Positions 19,706 through 29,783 of a stretch of DNA of 64,000 nt are shown here, in pieces. Under the pieces are notes generated by a model, which did no database searches, was not told the origin of the DNA, and saw only the letters and a list, made by a program, of their open reading frames with translations. The translations under genes were made by a program, and so were the position numbers. The DNA is taken from contig NZ_JSZO01000002.1 of the NCBI RefSeq assembly GCF_000801955.1, positions 1-64,000 of the forward strand, given 5' to 3'. The number at the start of each line of letters is the position of its first letter. Positions within the stretch are counted from its first letter, which is position 1. The DNA is from Ralstonia sp. A12. Lineage in GTDB: Bacteria > Pseudomonadota > Gammaproteobacteria > Burkholderiales > Burkholderiaceae.

Positions 19706-19933
19706 TGGCGCACACCGCGAGCATCCAGTCTGTAGAACAAATGTGCGACAGCGGGACGCTGCATCGGCCACTTACAATCTCGACACCATGTCGTCGCTGG
19801 CGCCGGTTCCGAGCCGCTCCCCGGTCATATCGGAATCGTCGTGAACAACGTGGGCTTCTGCGTCCTCAACCGCGCAAGGAGCGCATTCCGGCACGCTTTC
19901 GCGGGCCAGAATGGCACCAACGATTCAGGCAAG

Positions 19934-19957
19934 GGCCCGCAGCAATGCGGGCCTTTT
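19934..19957 (+). terminator. rho-independent terminator between convergent genes
   Basis: GGCCCGC / GCGGGCC arms, loop AGCAAT, then TTTT. It lies about 230 bases after the histidine kinase stop and 30 bases beyond the end of the convergent DSD1-like gene; it may serve both. Confidence 0.75.
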
Positions 19958-19988
19958 GCTTGCGGCGTGCCTGGATGCATGATGCAGC

Positions 19989-21131
19989 TCACCAGCCGTG
20001 AAACCGCCCCCACACCTCCACCCCGCCGCGCGACGACACCGCGTGATACTCCGGAAACTGCGCGCCAGTCGCGCACGCATGGTTCGGCAAAATGCGCAGC
20101 TTCGTCCCGACCGGGAAGCGCGCTGCAAGGTCGTCGCTCACTGAGCCATCGCTGACGGCCAGGATGCCGTGCTCCTGGTTCGCGCCAATCAACGTGAGCC
20201 CGTCGAGCGGCGTACCGTCGAGCGCGCAGGGCTGTCCGTAGCCGAAGTCGTGCGACTGCTTGGCGGTGCCACGGTCGCGGCTCATCGCCATCCAGCCGGC
20301 ATCGACGATCACCCAGCCCTTGTCCGGCTGATGGCCGATCACGGTGGTCAGCACGCTCAGGGCAATCTCGTCCAGCTTGCACACGCCCACGTTGTGCATG
20401 ACCAGATCGAAGAACACGTAGACCCCTGCACGCACTTCGGTCACGCCTTCCAGGTGCTCGGTTGCCAATGCGGTGGGCGTAGACCCGACGCTGACTGCCG
20501 CACACGGAATGCCGGCCTCGCGCAGGCGCTGTGCTGCGCGCACGCAACCGGCGCGCTCCTGCTCGGCCAACGCGGCAAGGGCGGCCTGGTCGTGCAGGTC
20601 ATAGCTGGAGCCGGCGTGCGTCATCACGCCGCCCACGTCAATGCCGCCTGCCTGCAGGACGCGGCCGACCTCCAGCAGGGCATCCTGTTCGGGCGTGATG
20701 CCGGAGCGGTGGCCGTCGGTATCGACTTCGATCCACACCTCGCAGCGTTCGTGATGTGTGCGGTAGTGGTCGACCACGGCGTTAGCGGCCTCCACATTGT
20801 CGACGACGAGCTTGAGATCGCACCCTCGGCTGCGCAGCGCCATCGCGCGCGGCAGCTTGGACGCGACGATACCCACTGCATACAGGATGTCGATGATGCC
20901 CGCAGCAAAGAACGCCTCGGCCTCTTTCAACGTCGATACGGTGATGCCCTGCGCGCCAGCTGCCACCTGGGCACGCACGACGTCGAGGCACTTGGTGGTC
21001 TTCACATGCGGGCGGAATTTCACGCCCAGCGCGTTCATGCGCTGCTGCATGCGCGCGATGTTGTGCTGCATGCGCGGCAGGTCGATCAGCGCAGCGGGCG
21101 TGTCGAGGGCATCAAGGGTGCTGGTTGTCAT
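19989..21131 (-). CDS. DSD1-family PLP enzyme (D-threonine aldolase / D-serine dehydratase-like)
   Basis: A 380-residue fold-type III PLP enzyme. The alanine racemase-like barrel has PLP-Lys in RPHVKTTKCLDV near residue 45. The C-terminal domain has the HxC metal-binding pair in PNHACATGAQF, diagnostic of the DSD1/D-threonine aldolase family. It cleaves or deaminates D-hydroxy amino acids; the substrate cannot be fixed by eye. GGAG upstream supports the start at 21131. The HAD hydrolase gene ends 11 bases before it, so the two form an operon. Confidence 0.85.
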   Translation of the reverse strand: MTTSTLDALDTPAALIDLPRMQHNIARMQQRMNALGVKFRPHVKTTKCLDVVRAQVAAGAQGITVSTLKEAEAFFAAGIIDILYAVGIVASKLPRAMALRSRGCDLKLVVDNVEAANAVVDHYRTHHERCEVWIEVDTDGHRSGITPEQDALLEVGRVLQAGGIDVGGVMTHAGSSYDLHDQAALAALAEQERAGCVRAAQRLREAGIPCAAVSVGSTPTALATEHLEGVTEVRAGVYVFFDLVMHNVGVCKLDEIALSVLTTVIGHQPDKGWVIVDAGWMAMSRDRGTAKQSHDFGYGQPCALDGTPLDGLTLIGANQEHGILAVSDGSVSDDLAARFPVGTKLRILPNHACATGAQFPEYHAVSSRGGVEVWGRFHGW

Positions 21132-21142
21132 GGATGTGCTCC

Positions 21143-21796
21143 TCATGCGGCAAAGCGGCTGGCCCAGGGCACGAGCCCGTCCAGGGTTGGCGATTCGATT
21201 TCCGGTGGCTGTGCGCCCTCGACCAGCGCGAGGCCGATGCGGTTATGCCAGTACGTACGCAAACCCACTGCGGCCGTACCGAACATGTCGTAGCTGGAAC
21301 CGGCAACAAATGCGGCATCCGACGCTTGCACGCCGAGTTGCTCCAGCGCCATGCGATACGGCTTGGGGTCGGGCTTGTACACACCGGCCTGTTCCGCCGT
21401 GATGACGACATCCCATGCAACCGGCAACAGCGCCGCCGCCTGCCGGCCCAGTCGTTCGGAACAGTTGGTGACGACTGCCAGTTTGCAGTGTGGCTGCAGT
21501 TGCTTCAGGGCTTCTGCAGCGCCCGCCCAAGGTTCAAGCTGCAACCAGCCAGCTTCCAACGCATCGGGTGCCGAGGCAGGCAGGCCGACGTTCTGCGCGG
21601 CCTGCCGCACCATGTCTTCATAGGGGACATACGTACCGCAACCGTACGTGAGCTGTAGATACGCCGCGCGCCACGTGCGGCCCGCCTGCTGCGTACCCGC
21701 CGCGCGGTCCCACAGCGACCACGAATCCAGCAGCGCAGTCAGCAAGTCAAACAGGATGGCCTTGGGATAACCCGGGGAAGACGTAGAGGATGTCAC
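21143..21796 (-). CDS. HAD-superfamily hydrolase (haloacid dehalogenase-like)
   Basis: About 217 residues. HAD motif I is AILFDLLTALLDSW with nucleophile Asp; motif II is AVVTNCSERLG; Lys motif III is AGVYKPDPKPY; motif IV is AAFVAGSSYDMFGTAAVG. The second Asp of the DxD signature is replaced by Leu, as in haloacid-dehalogenase-like members, arguing against a classical phosphatase. There is no ATG: candidates are GTG at 21796, preceded by AGGTGA, and TTG at 21811. It is upstream of and probably co-transcribed with the DSD1-like gene. Confidence 0.8.
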   Translation of the reverse strand: MTSSTSSPGYPKAILFDLLTALLDSWSLWDRAAGTQQAGRTWRAAYLQLTYGCGTYVPYEDMVRQAAQNVGLPASAPDALEAGWLQLEPWAGAAEALKQLQPHCKLAVVTNCSERLGRQAAALLPVAWDVVITAEQAGVYKPDPKPYRMALEQLGVQASDAAFVAGSSYDMFGTAAVGLRTYWHNRIGLALVEGAQPPEIESPTLDGLVPWASRFAA

Positions 21797-21865
21797 ACGT
21801 GTCACCTGCAAATCGGCGTTGATCGATGCAGCCGATTGTAGGCAGTGAGAACCGCCTTTAGGTGA

Positions 21866-21896
21866 AGCCAGTTTGACTCAAAGATTCAGTCTGGCT
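21866..21896. promoter_or_regulatory. inverted repeat between LysR and HAD genes
   Basis: AGCCAG / CTGGCT outer arms with inner GACT / AGTC. It sits just after the LysR stop and about 70-100 bases upstream of the HAD start, so it could be a LysR operator or an attenuating hairpin. Confidence 0.4.
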
Positions 21897-21899
21897 ACA

Positions 21900-22805
21900 T
21901 CATGCGCGCCACGGCGGCTGCGGCTTAAAGCAGCTTTGCAGGAACTGCATGAAGTGGCGTGTACGTTGCGGCAGCCCCGCCCGGTTGTGCGTGAGCGCGA
22001 TCACATTGGCGTCTGGCGCCTTCCAACCCGGCAGCAACCGCACCAGCCGCCCGGCACGCAAATCCTCCGCCACATCCCATTCCGAGCGCAGGATCACGCC
22101 ACGCCCCTCGCACGCCCAGCGGCGGATCACATCGCCGTCGTTGCAGATGAGCTTGGATGGCACGCGCACGCTGCGGCTCGTCCGGCCCTTGCTGAAATGC
22201 CAGAGCGAAACGTCCTCTTTGTTCTCGCGCAGCACGATGCAGGGCAGCGTGGCGAGATTGTCGGGCGTCTCAGGCAAGCCATGACGCTTGATGAATGCGG
22301 GCGATGCACAGAGCAGCCGCGCATTCGGCGCAATCGCGTAGCCAACAAGGTTGGACACCTGCAGCGCGCCGATATGGATGACCACGTCAAAGCGCTCAGC
22401 CGCCTCCGTCAGCGGTGCATCGGAGAGCATCAATTCGATGTCGACGTCGGGATGCTCCTGCTGGAAGTCGCTGATGATGGGTGCGATGTAGCGCCGCCCG
22501 AAACCCAGCGGCGCGTTGACCTTGAGCGTGCCAACCAGACCGCCCTGGCGTGTTTGCAGGTCTTCCGACAGCGCATCGAGCTGACGGATCAGCTCCGCGC
22601 CGCGCTCGCACAACAGTGCGCCCTCTTGCGTAAAGCGCAGGCTGCGCGCGGTGCGGTCAACGAGCCGCGCGCCCAGCTTCTTTTCCAACTGCTGCAAGCG
22701 CTGCGACACCGCCGAGGGCGTCAAACCCAACGCCCGCGCTGTGGCAACCAGGCTGCCGTTCTCCTGGATGGCCAGCAGGAAGCGCAGATCGGCGGAGTCC
22801 GTCAT
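21900..22805 (-). CDS. LysR-family transcriptional regulator
   Basis: 301 residues. The N-terminal winged helix (about 1-62) is ADLRFLLAIQENGSLVATARALGLTPSAVSQRLQQLE, followed by a periplasmic-binding-protein-like effector domain. It is co-oriented with, and upstream of, the HAD and DSD1-like genes, and starts nine bases after the proline iminopeptidase stop. It may control the downstream amino-acid genes; the target is inference. Confidence 0.9.
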   Translation of the reverse strand: MTDSADLRFLLAIQENGSLVATARALGLTPSAVSQRLQQLEKKLGARLVDRTARSLRFTQEGALLCERGAELIRQLDALSEDLQTRQGGLVGTLKVNAPLGFGRRYIAPIISDFQQEHPDVDIELMLSDAPLTEAAERFDVVIHIGALQVSNLVGYAIAPNARLLCASPAFIKRHGLPETPDNLATLPCIVLRENKEDVSLWHFSKGRTSRSVRVPSKLICNDGDVIRRWACEGRGVILRSEWDVAEDLRAGRLVRLLPGWKAPDANVIALTHNRAGLPQRTRHFMQFLQSCFKPQPPWRA

Positions 22806-22814
22806 AAGCGCGCT

Positions 22815-23942
<1,128 letters not shown>

Positions 23943-23965
23943 TTATCGCTCAGAAAGGAATCATC

Positions 23966-24112
23966 ATGGAAGCCGCCGCCCTCAACGCCGCCCCCACCTC
24001 CCGCTTCGCCCGTTTCTGGCAAGTCCTGCGCCGTGAAGCCACGCGCGCTGTCGCGCTGCATGTGGAAAGCTGCGGCATGATGGCCGAGCTGTATCGCCGT
24101 TCGGGCCGCTAA
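23966..24112 (+). CDS. small hypothetical protein (48 aa)
   Basis: Not recognised. AAAGGA lies seven bases before the ATG, and two palindromes upstream suggest a real promoter. The product is basic and may form one amphipathic helix (RFWQVLRREATRAVALHVE), ending in YRRSGR; no signal peptide. It is divergent from pip. Confidence 0.6.
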   Translation: MEAAALNAAPTSRFARFWQVLRREATRAVALHVESCGMMAELYRRSGR

Positions 24113-24167
24113 GCCCAACTGCGTTTTTGCGTTGCACCATTTCCCGGTGTGACGCCGCCTGCTCCGC

Positions 24168-24854
24168 TCAGGTCTCGCTCCACTGCCGCATCAGGTTGTG
24201 ATACACGCCGATGAGTGTGCGGCGCGCGCCGGCATCCGCGTCGGTCTGGTTGAGCGTCTGGATGGCGTTGTCCAAGTCGAACAGCATGGCGCGCTGTGTG
24301 TCATCACGGATCAGGCTTTGGATCCAGAAGAAGCTCGCCACACGCACGCCGCGCGTGATGGGCGTGACCTGGTGCAGGCTCGTAGCCGGATAGATCACCA
24401 GATCACCGGCATTGAGCTTGATGCTGTGCATGCCGTAGGTGTCTTCGATCTGCAGCTCGCCGCCGTCGTAGCTGGCGGGGTCTGACAGAAACAGCGTGGC
24501 CGAGATGTCAGTGCGCAGCTTGGCGCCGTTGTGCGGGTGGATGCGCACGCTACCGTCGACATGCGCGCCGAAGGTCATGCCCTCGCCGTAGCGGTTGAAC
24601 ATCGGCGGGTACACCACATTCGGCAACGCCGCGCTGATGAAGCGCGGGTGCCGCTCCAGCACGCTCAGGATGAGCTGCTGGCACTGCAGCGCCACTTCCG
24701 CACGCTCATCGATCTGCTGGTTGACCTTGACCGGCGCCCCCGAATAGCCGGCCGATACGCGGCCATCCACCCAGGCTTCGCCCGCGCTGTCGAGCAGTTC
24801 GCGCAGCGCAGCCACCTGCGCAGCGTTGAAGACGTTGGGAATACAGACAAGCAT
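24168..24854 (-). CDS. piuC: PKHD-type Fe(II)/2-oxoglutarate hydroxylase, PiuC/YbiX family
   Basis: 228 residues. The 2-oxoglutarate dioxygenase facial triad is HVD (GAHVDGSVR, about residue 97) and His in TSLHQVTPITRG near 160, with Arg about ten residues later. PiuC proteins are encoded beside TonB siderophore receptors and induced by iron limitation. Here it follows the receptor gene by 47 bases, so they are probably co-transcribed from the Fur-box promoter. Confidence 0.92.
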   Translation of the reverse strand: MLVCIPNVFNAAQVAALRELLDSAGEAWVDGRVSAGYSGAPVKVNQQIDERAEVALQCQQLILSVLERHPRFISAALPNVVYPPMFNRYGEGMTFGAHVDGSVRIHPHNGAKLRTDISATLFLSDPASYDGGELQIEDTYGMHSIKLNAGDLVIYPATSLHQVTPITRGVRVASFFWIQSLIRDDTQRAMLFDLDNAIQTLNQTDADAGARRTLIGVYHNLMRQWSET

Positions 24855-24901
24855 GGCGCTGGAAGAAACGGGTACGCAGCCGGGGGCCCATCCCCCAGCC
24901 G

Positions 24902-27163
24902 TTACATGCGATACACCACCGACAGCATCGCCGCGCGGCCGGTACCCGGCACAGCACGACCGCCATCAGACGGAATCAGCGCATCGTAATACGTCTTGTT
25001 GAACAGGTTGAACACGTTCAGGCGCACGTCGTACTTGGGCTGGTGATAGGCCAGCATCGCATCCCAGCGCACGAAGCCACCCACTTGCACGGTGTCGGTG
25101 TTATTGGCGTAGCGCTGCGACATGTAGAACGCGCCCGCGCCCGCTTCCCAGTTCGGCAGGAAGGTGTAGCTCGTCCACACCGTAGCGGCATGCTTGGGCG
25201 TGTTGGCCGGCACCATGCCCTGCGTGCCCACGCCAATGCCGTTGATGATGTCCGCATCCAGATACGTGTAGCCCGCGAACACCTGCAGCTTGTCGGTCAG
25301 GTGGCCCGTGGCACCCAGACGCGCACCGCGCACGCGGATCTTGCCGGCCAGCGTGTACGTCGTGCTGTCGACCTGCGTGCGCGCGTTGTCCTTGGTGATC
25401 TGGAATAGCGCGGACGACACCGACAAATCCCCATTGAGCAGATCCCACTTGCCGCCGGCTTCATACGACTTGTTCTTCTCCGGGTCCAGGCTCTGCTGGC
25501 CCGTGGTGCCCACCAGTTGCTCCAATGACGGGTTGAACGACGTGCCATACGACACGTAGTACGACTGCCAGTCCGTCGGCTGCCAGATGCCGCCCAGGCG
25601 CGTGCTGACAAAGTTCACCGCCTGCTGCGCGTACGGCAGCGCGGTGATCTTGGCCGACGCCGGCGTGTTCGCCGCATTCAACGAGTTCGAGATGCTGGCG
25701 ACGTAGCGGTCAAAGCGCAGACCCGCCACCGCCTTCCACTGCTTGGTGAACTCGATCGAATCGTTGAAGTACGCGGCCACCGTGTTGGCCGAGCCGCCCT
25801 GCAGGTTGCCCAGCGTGGACGGTGCGTTCGACGGCGAGTTGGTATAGCCCGGGTTGACCAGCGGCTCGCACGAGACAAACCCGCTCGTCATGCTCGACTG
25901 CACCAGCGGCGTGCCGTTGCACGCGCCATTACGGTAGTAGTTCTGGTTGTCGTACCCGTCGTGGCCGAACTCAGTGCCCACCAGCAGTGTGTGCTTGACC
26001 GAACCTGTATCGAACTTGGCCGTCAGCTCGGTCTGGTTGAACAGCGAGTAATCACGGATGCGGCGGTCATGGCTCTGCAAGCGCACCGACAGTGCCGAGA
26101 GCGGCAGATTGCTGTTGGTCAGCGCCGTGAACACGCCCGACGCGCTGACCGTACCCACCGCATTGGGCGCCGTCTCGCGCGCATCGGTCTGCACGTAGTT
26201 GAACTGCGTCTGGTTGCGCAGGCGCAGGTTGGGCGAGAACTTGTGATCGATGTTGGCCGAGAAGGCTGCCACGTCCTGCGTGGTGCGGTCGTCCGTGTAG
26301 CCGTAGTACGTCTTGGGGCTAACGTTGACGGGGTGGCCGTTGAGGTTCGGCACACCGTAGTCAGGCATGTCGCGGTTGTGCTGCAGCAGCGCGGAGATCG
26401 TCACCTCGGTGGGCGTGCCGATACCGAAGCGCCACGACGGCGCGATACCGAAATCCTGCGCGGCCATCTCGTCGCGCGTGCTGGTCTTGCCGTTCTGCGC
26501 CATCGCAGAGATGCGGAACGCAGACGTATCGGAGATCGGCGTGTTGACGTCAGCCGTGGCGCGCACCAGGCCGTTGGTGGTCACCGAGCCCGTGATTTCG
26601 GTGGCGGCCTTTAGCGACGGCTTCTTCGTCACCTGATTGATCACGCCACCGGTCGAGCCGCGGCCAAACAGCATCGAAGACGGCCCCATCAGCACTTCCA
26701 CCGACTCGAGCGCAAACAGGTCACGGTAGTACTGGCCGCGATCACGGAAGCCATCGAGGTAGATGTCGGTGCGCGCGGAGAAACCGTTCAGGTTGATGTT
26801 GTTGCCGATCTGCCCACCCTCGGCCGCACCAATGGTGATGCCCGGCACGTTGCGCAACGCATCGGCCAGCGAGCTGGCGCCTTGCGCATCAGTCAGCGCC
26901 TTGGGCACCACCGTGACCGATTGCGGAATGTCGCGCAGGTTCTCGGGCAGCTTGGAGATCGAGCTTTTGGCGGCGTTGTAGTCATCGCGCGGGGCGGTGG
27001 CCTTGACCACGGCTTCAGGCAACGTGGCCGTGGCAGTCGCGGCGCTGGTGGCAACAACGGGGGTGGATGCGACTTGCTGGGCGAGTGCGACGGTGGGCGT
27101 GGCAAACAGGGCCAGCAGCGCACTGGCGACGGGCCTGGGGCTCAAGCGATTCGGGCGATTCAT
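24902..27163 (-). CDS. TonB-dependent siderophore receptor (Fiu/PiuA-like)
   Basis: A 753-residue outer-membrane iron receptor. Signal peptide about 1-29 (ending TVALAQQ), a TonB-box-like LPEAVVKAT, a plug domain with LRDIPQSVTVVPKAL, LRNVPGITIGAAEGG and GFSARTDIYLDGFRD, then a 22-strand-type barrel ending LSVVYRM. The plug resembles catecholate receptors Fiu/PiuA; the ligand is an inference. GGAG before the ATG at 27163. Linked to piuC downstream and a Fur box upstream. Confidence 0.93.
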   Translation of the reverse strand: MNRPNRLSPRPVASALLALFATPTVALAQQVASTPVVATSAATATATLPEAVVKATAPRDDYNAAKSSISKLPENLRDIPQSVTVVPKALTDAQGASSLADALRNVPGITIGAAEGGQIGNNINLNGFSARTDIYLDGFRDRGQYYRDLFALESVEVLMGPSSMLFGRGSTGGVINQVTKKPSLKAATEITGSVTTNGLVRATADVNTPISDTSAFRISAMAQNGKTSTRDEMAAQDFGIAPSWRFGIGTPTEVTISALLQHNRDMPDYGVPNLNGHPVNVSPKTYYGYTDDRTTQDVAAFSANIDHKFSPNLRLRNQTQFNYVQTDARETAPNAVGTVSASGVFTALTNSNLPLSALSVRLQSHDRRIRDYSLFNQTELTAKFDTGSVKHTLLVGTEFGHDGYDNQNYYRNGACNGTPLVQSSMTSGFVSCEPLVNPGYTNSPSNAPSTLGNLQGGSANTVAAYFNDSIEFTKQWKAVAGLRFDRYVASISNSLNAANTPASAKITALPYAQQAVNFVSTRLGGIWQPTDWQSYYVSYGTSFNPSLEQLVGTTGQQSLDPEKNKSYEAGGKWDLLNGDLSVSSALFQITKDNARTQVDSTTYTLAGKIRVRGARLGATGHLTDKLQVFAGYTYLDADIINGIGVGTQGMVPANTPKHAATVWTSYTFLPNWEAGAGAFYMSQRYANNTDTVQVGGFVRWDAMLAYHQPKYDVRLNVFNLFNKTYYDALIPSDGGRAVPGTGRAAMLSVVYRM

Positions 27164-27276
27164 CTGGGTGGTTTCTCCGGGCGGCGCCCTTCCTTCTGGA
27201 TGCCGGCCGCTGCGGAACGCCCTCCTGCGCCCGTGCCGCCGTGCACAAGAGCGCACTACGAAATGCGGACGCAAAT

Positions 27277-27295
27277 ATAAATGATAATGATTCGC
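27277..27295 (-). promoter_or_regulatory. Fur box of the receptor-piuC operon
   Basis: AAATGATAATGATTCGC (27279-27295) matches the 19-bp Fur consensus at 13 of 17 aligned bases. About 115 bases upstream of the receptor ATG. Confidence 0.7.
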
Positions 27296-27450
27296 AACAG
27301 CAATCACTTATCACATTTTCTGTGGAAAGTTCCCAGAAACGCACATTGAAAAGCGATCAAAAAGGCATTTTTCCTTAGACCTTGCTGATAGCGAGCGCGT
27401 TTGGCCGTCGGAAACCGTGAACGGGGCATAGCGCACCCGCAACGCCGTCC

Positions 27451-28353
27451 CTAGGTGAGGCCGGGCAAGGTTTGGATATGCCCCTCGAGCAGCGCCACAA
27501 ACGCACGCGTCTTTGGCGGGATTGGCCGGGCGGCAGGAATCAACGCGTGCAGCTCGAAACCGGGCACAACATGGTCCGGCAAGAGCCGCGTCAACTGCCC
27601 TGCTGCCAGGGCCGCAGCGCATACCGGCTCCTGCAGTACGCCAATACCGGCGCCGCTCAGCAGCAACTCATACACCGGCCGCCAATGGCTCAGACTCATC
27701 GCCACGCTGACCGGCGCGGCGATGCGCACTTGCCGCGCGTCGATCAACGGCAACTGGCCATCGCCAAACAAACCCGTCACGCGGATGAAGGCGTGCGCCG
27801 CCAGCGCTTGCGGTGTCTCCGGTGTGCCTTGCCGGACGAGATAGTCCGGCGCGGCCACCAGCACGCGGCGCACCTGGCCGAGCCGGCGCGCAATGAAATT
27901 GCCGTCTCCGGTGGCCCCGAGGCGCAGCGACAGATCAACGCCCTCAGTCACCGGGTCGACAAGGCGGTCGTTCAGGATCAGATCGATTCGCAACTGGGGG
28001 TGTTGTTCGCGCAAGCGCTGCAACAACGCGGGCAGGGCGACCTCACCCAACCCGTGCGGCGCGGCAATTCGCAACACCCCGCGCAAGGCGTGGTGCTCTG
28101 GCGAGACCGCTGCACAAGCATCGTCAGCGGCCTCCAGCACCTGCTTGCAGCGCGCGTAGAAGACGTGGCCTTCGTCGGTGCAGGACACCGCGCGCGTGCT
28201 GCGCAGGAGCAGGCGCGCGCCAAGATGCCGCTCCAGTTGCTGAACGCGCTCGCTGACGGCCGGCTGGCCGACGCCGAGATCGCGCGCGGCCGCCGACAGG
28301 CTGCCGCGTTCGACAACGCGCACGAAGATCCGCATGGCTGCAAGAAGGTCCAT
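27451..28353 (-). CDS. LysR-family transcriptional regulator
   Basis: 300 residues. HTH MDLLAAMRIFVRVVERGSLS / LGVGQPAVSERVQQLERHLG, then an effector domain with GVDLSLRLG and ending PPKTRAFVALLEGHIQ, of the type common in regulators of small-molecule exporters and dehydrogenases. Divergent from an MFS transporter, so probably its regulator. ATG at 28353 opens the canonical HTH. Confidence 0.9.
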   Translation of the reverse strand: MDLLAAMRIFVRVVERGSLSAAARDLGVGQPAVSERVQQLERHLGARLLLRSTRAVSCTDEGHVFYARCKQVLEAADDACAAVSPEHHALRGVLRIAAPHGLGEVALPALLQRLREQHPQLRIDLILNDRLVDPVTEGVDLSLRLGATGDGNFIARRLGQVRRVLVAAPDYLVRQGTPETPQALAAHAFIRVTGLFGDGQLPLIDARQVRIAAPVSVAMSLSHWRPVYELLLSGAGIGVLQEPVCAAALAAGQLTRLLPDHVVPGFELHALIPAARPIPPKTRAFVALLEGHIQTLPGLT

Positions 28354-28378
28354 GGGCCAAATCGTAGCAGGGTCCCTC

Positions 28379-28393
28379 ATCGGCCAAACCGAT
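28379..28393. promoter_or_regulatory. putative LysR operator in the divergent LysR-MFS region
   Basis: ATCGG-CCAAA-CCGAT, perfect 5-bp arms, a T-N11-A-like dyad 26 bases upstream of the LysR start and about 100 bases upstream of the MFS start. Confidence 0.45.
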
Positions 28394-28488
28394 AAGAGTC
28401 ATCTGCGGCGCGGGTCTACCGGGGCGCCAGACGCCAGCGCTACGCTGGCTCCATCAATCATCCGCCCGGCCCATCGCGCCAGTTGCTC

Positions 28489-29766
28489 ATGTCCTCACTC
28501 AACCTCAAACGGCTCGGCCCGTGCTTGTTCGCCATCGCCATCGATGCCATGGGCTTCGGCCTGGTCTACCCGATGATGTCGGTCATTTTTGGCGATCCGC
28601 ACAGCAGCCTGCTAGCGCCCGAGACCAGTGCCTACCTGCGCAACTTCTATCTGGGACTGGGCTACGGGGTCTATCCATTGTGCATGTTCTTCGGATCGTC
28701 GCTGATGGGCGAGCTGTCCGACGGGTACGGCCGCCGCAAGATCCTGCTGCTGTGCGTGTTCGGGCTGTCGCTCAGTTACTTCCTGATGGCGCTCGGCGTT
28801 CTCTGGCCCAGCGTCGGGCTCTTGCTGTTCGGCCGCGGACTGAGCGGTCTGATGGCGGGCTGCCAGGGCATCGCGCAAGCGGCCATCACCGACATGAGCA
28901 CGGCTGAAAACAAGGCATTCAACATGAGCATCATGTCGCTGGCCTTCAGCGTCGGGGTGATTGTCGGGCCGGTGCTCGGCGGCGTTGCCTCTGACCGGCA
29001 GATCGCCCCCATCTTCGGCCACGAAACGCCGTTCCTGCTGGTTGGCGTGCTGGCGCTGGCGTGCGGTGTGTGGATGTGCGCGTCATACCGGAACACCGTC
29101 ACGCCCTCGGGCACGGGCCGCGTCGACGTACTCCTGCCGCTGCGTGTCATGCACGAAGCGGTTCGGCACAAGGCGGTGGCCTATCTGTCGGTGGTCTTCT
29201 TTCTGATGCAGATCGGCTACGGCCTCTATCTGCAGACGATCATGATGCTGCTCCAGACCCGCTTTCACTACGGAAGCGCGCAGTTGGGGCTGTTCAGCGG
29301 GGCGATCGGCGTGTGCTTCGTGTTTGGGCTGCTGTGCGTCGTGCGCCTGATGCTGCGGGTGTGGAGCGTCATTGATATCGCCAAGACCGGTCTGCTGGTG
29401 GCCGGCGTCGCCCAGATTCTGTCGAGCGTGCTGCCCTATGAAGACGTGCTCTGGGCATTGGCAGCGCTGGTCGGCTGCTTTGACATGGTGGCCTATACCA
29501 CGATGTACACCGCGTTCTCCGATGCCGTGACAGAAGACCGCCAAGGCTGGGCACTTGGCGTCGCGGGCTCCGTCATGGCGGTGGCGTGGGTCGTCACGGG
29601 CTTCCTGACCAACCTGCTGCCGGTGCTTGGCGAGACCGGGTTGCTGTTGGTTGGCGGGATCGGCTTTCTGCTCAGCTTCGTGATGATGCGAGCGTATGGT
29701 CGCAAGCCCCGCATGGCTGCCGACAATGCGGGCGCGAGCCCACGGGCGCCCGGCATCACCAGCTGA
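28489..29766 (+). CDS. MFS transporter (TCR/Tet-like drug exporter family)
   Basis: A 425-residue inner-membrane protein with 12 likely helices. MFS motif A is present as GELSDGYGRRKILL, with an N-terminal DAMGFGLVYPMMSVIF of the kind seen in TetA-like exporters. Start at ATG 28489; a TTG two codons earlier is possible and no strong ribosome site is seen. It ends just before the repeat at 29768. Substrate unknown. Confidence 0.85.
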   Translation: MSSLNLKRLGPCLFAIAIDAMGFGLVYPMMSVIFGDPHSSLLAPETSAYLRNFYLGLGYGVYPLCMFFGSSLMGELSDGYGRRKILLLCVFGLSLSYFLMALGVLWPSVGLLLFGRGLSGLMAGCQGIAQAAITDMSTAENKAFNMSIMSLAFSVGVIVGPVLGGVASDRQIAPIFGHETPFLLVGVLALACGVWMCASYRNTVTPSGTGRVDVLLPLRVMHEAVRHKAVAYLSVVFFLMQIGYGLYLQTIMMLLQTRFHYGSAQLGLFSGAIGVCFVFGLLCVVRLMLRVWSVIDIAKTGLLVAGVAQILSSVLPYEDVLWALAALVGCFDMVAYTTMYTAFSDAVTEDRQGWALGVAGSVMAVAWVVTGFLTNLLPVLGETGLLLVGGIGFLLSFVMMRAYGRKPRMAADNAGASPRAPGITS

Positions 29767-29767
29767 G

Positions 29768-29783
29768 CGTACCTATTTCTGCG
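29768..29783 (-). repeat. dispersed iteron-like repeat; supplies the ClC stop codon
   Basis: CGTACCTATTTCTGCG on the plus strand. Lies between convergent MFS and ClC genes. Read on the minus strand it encodes the last ClC codons, Gln-Lys, and its TAG is the ClC stop. Leftmost copy found in the window. Confidence 0.85.
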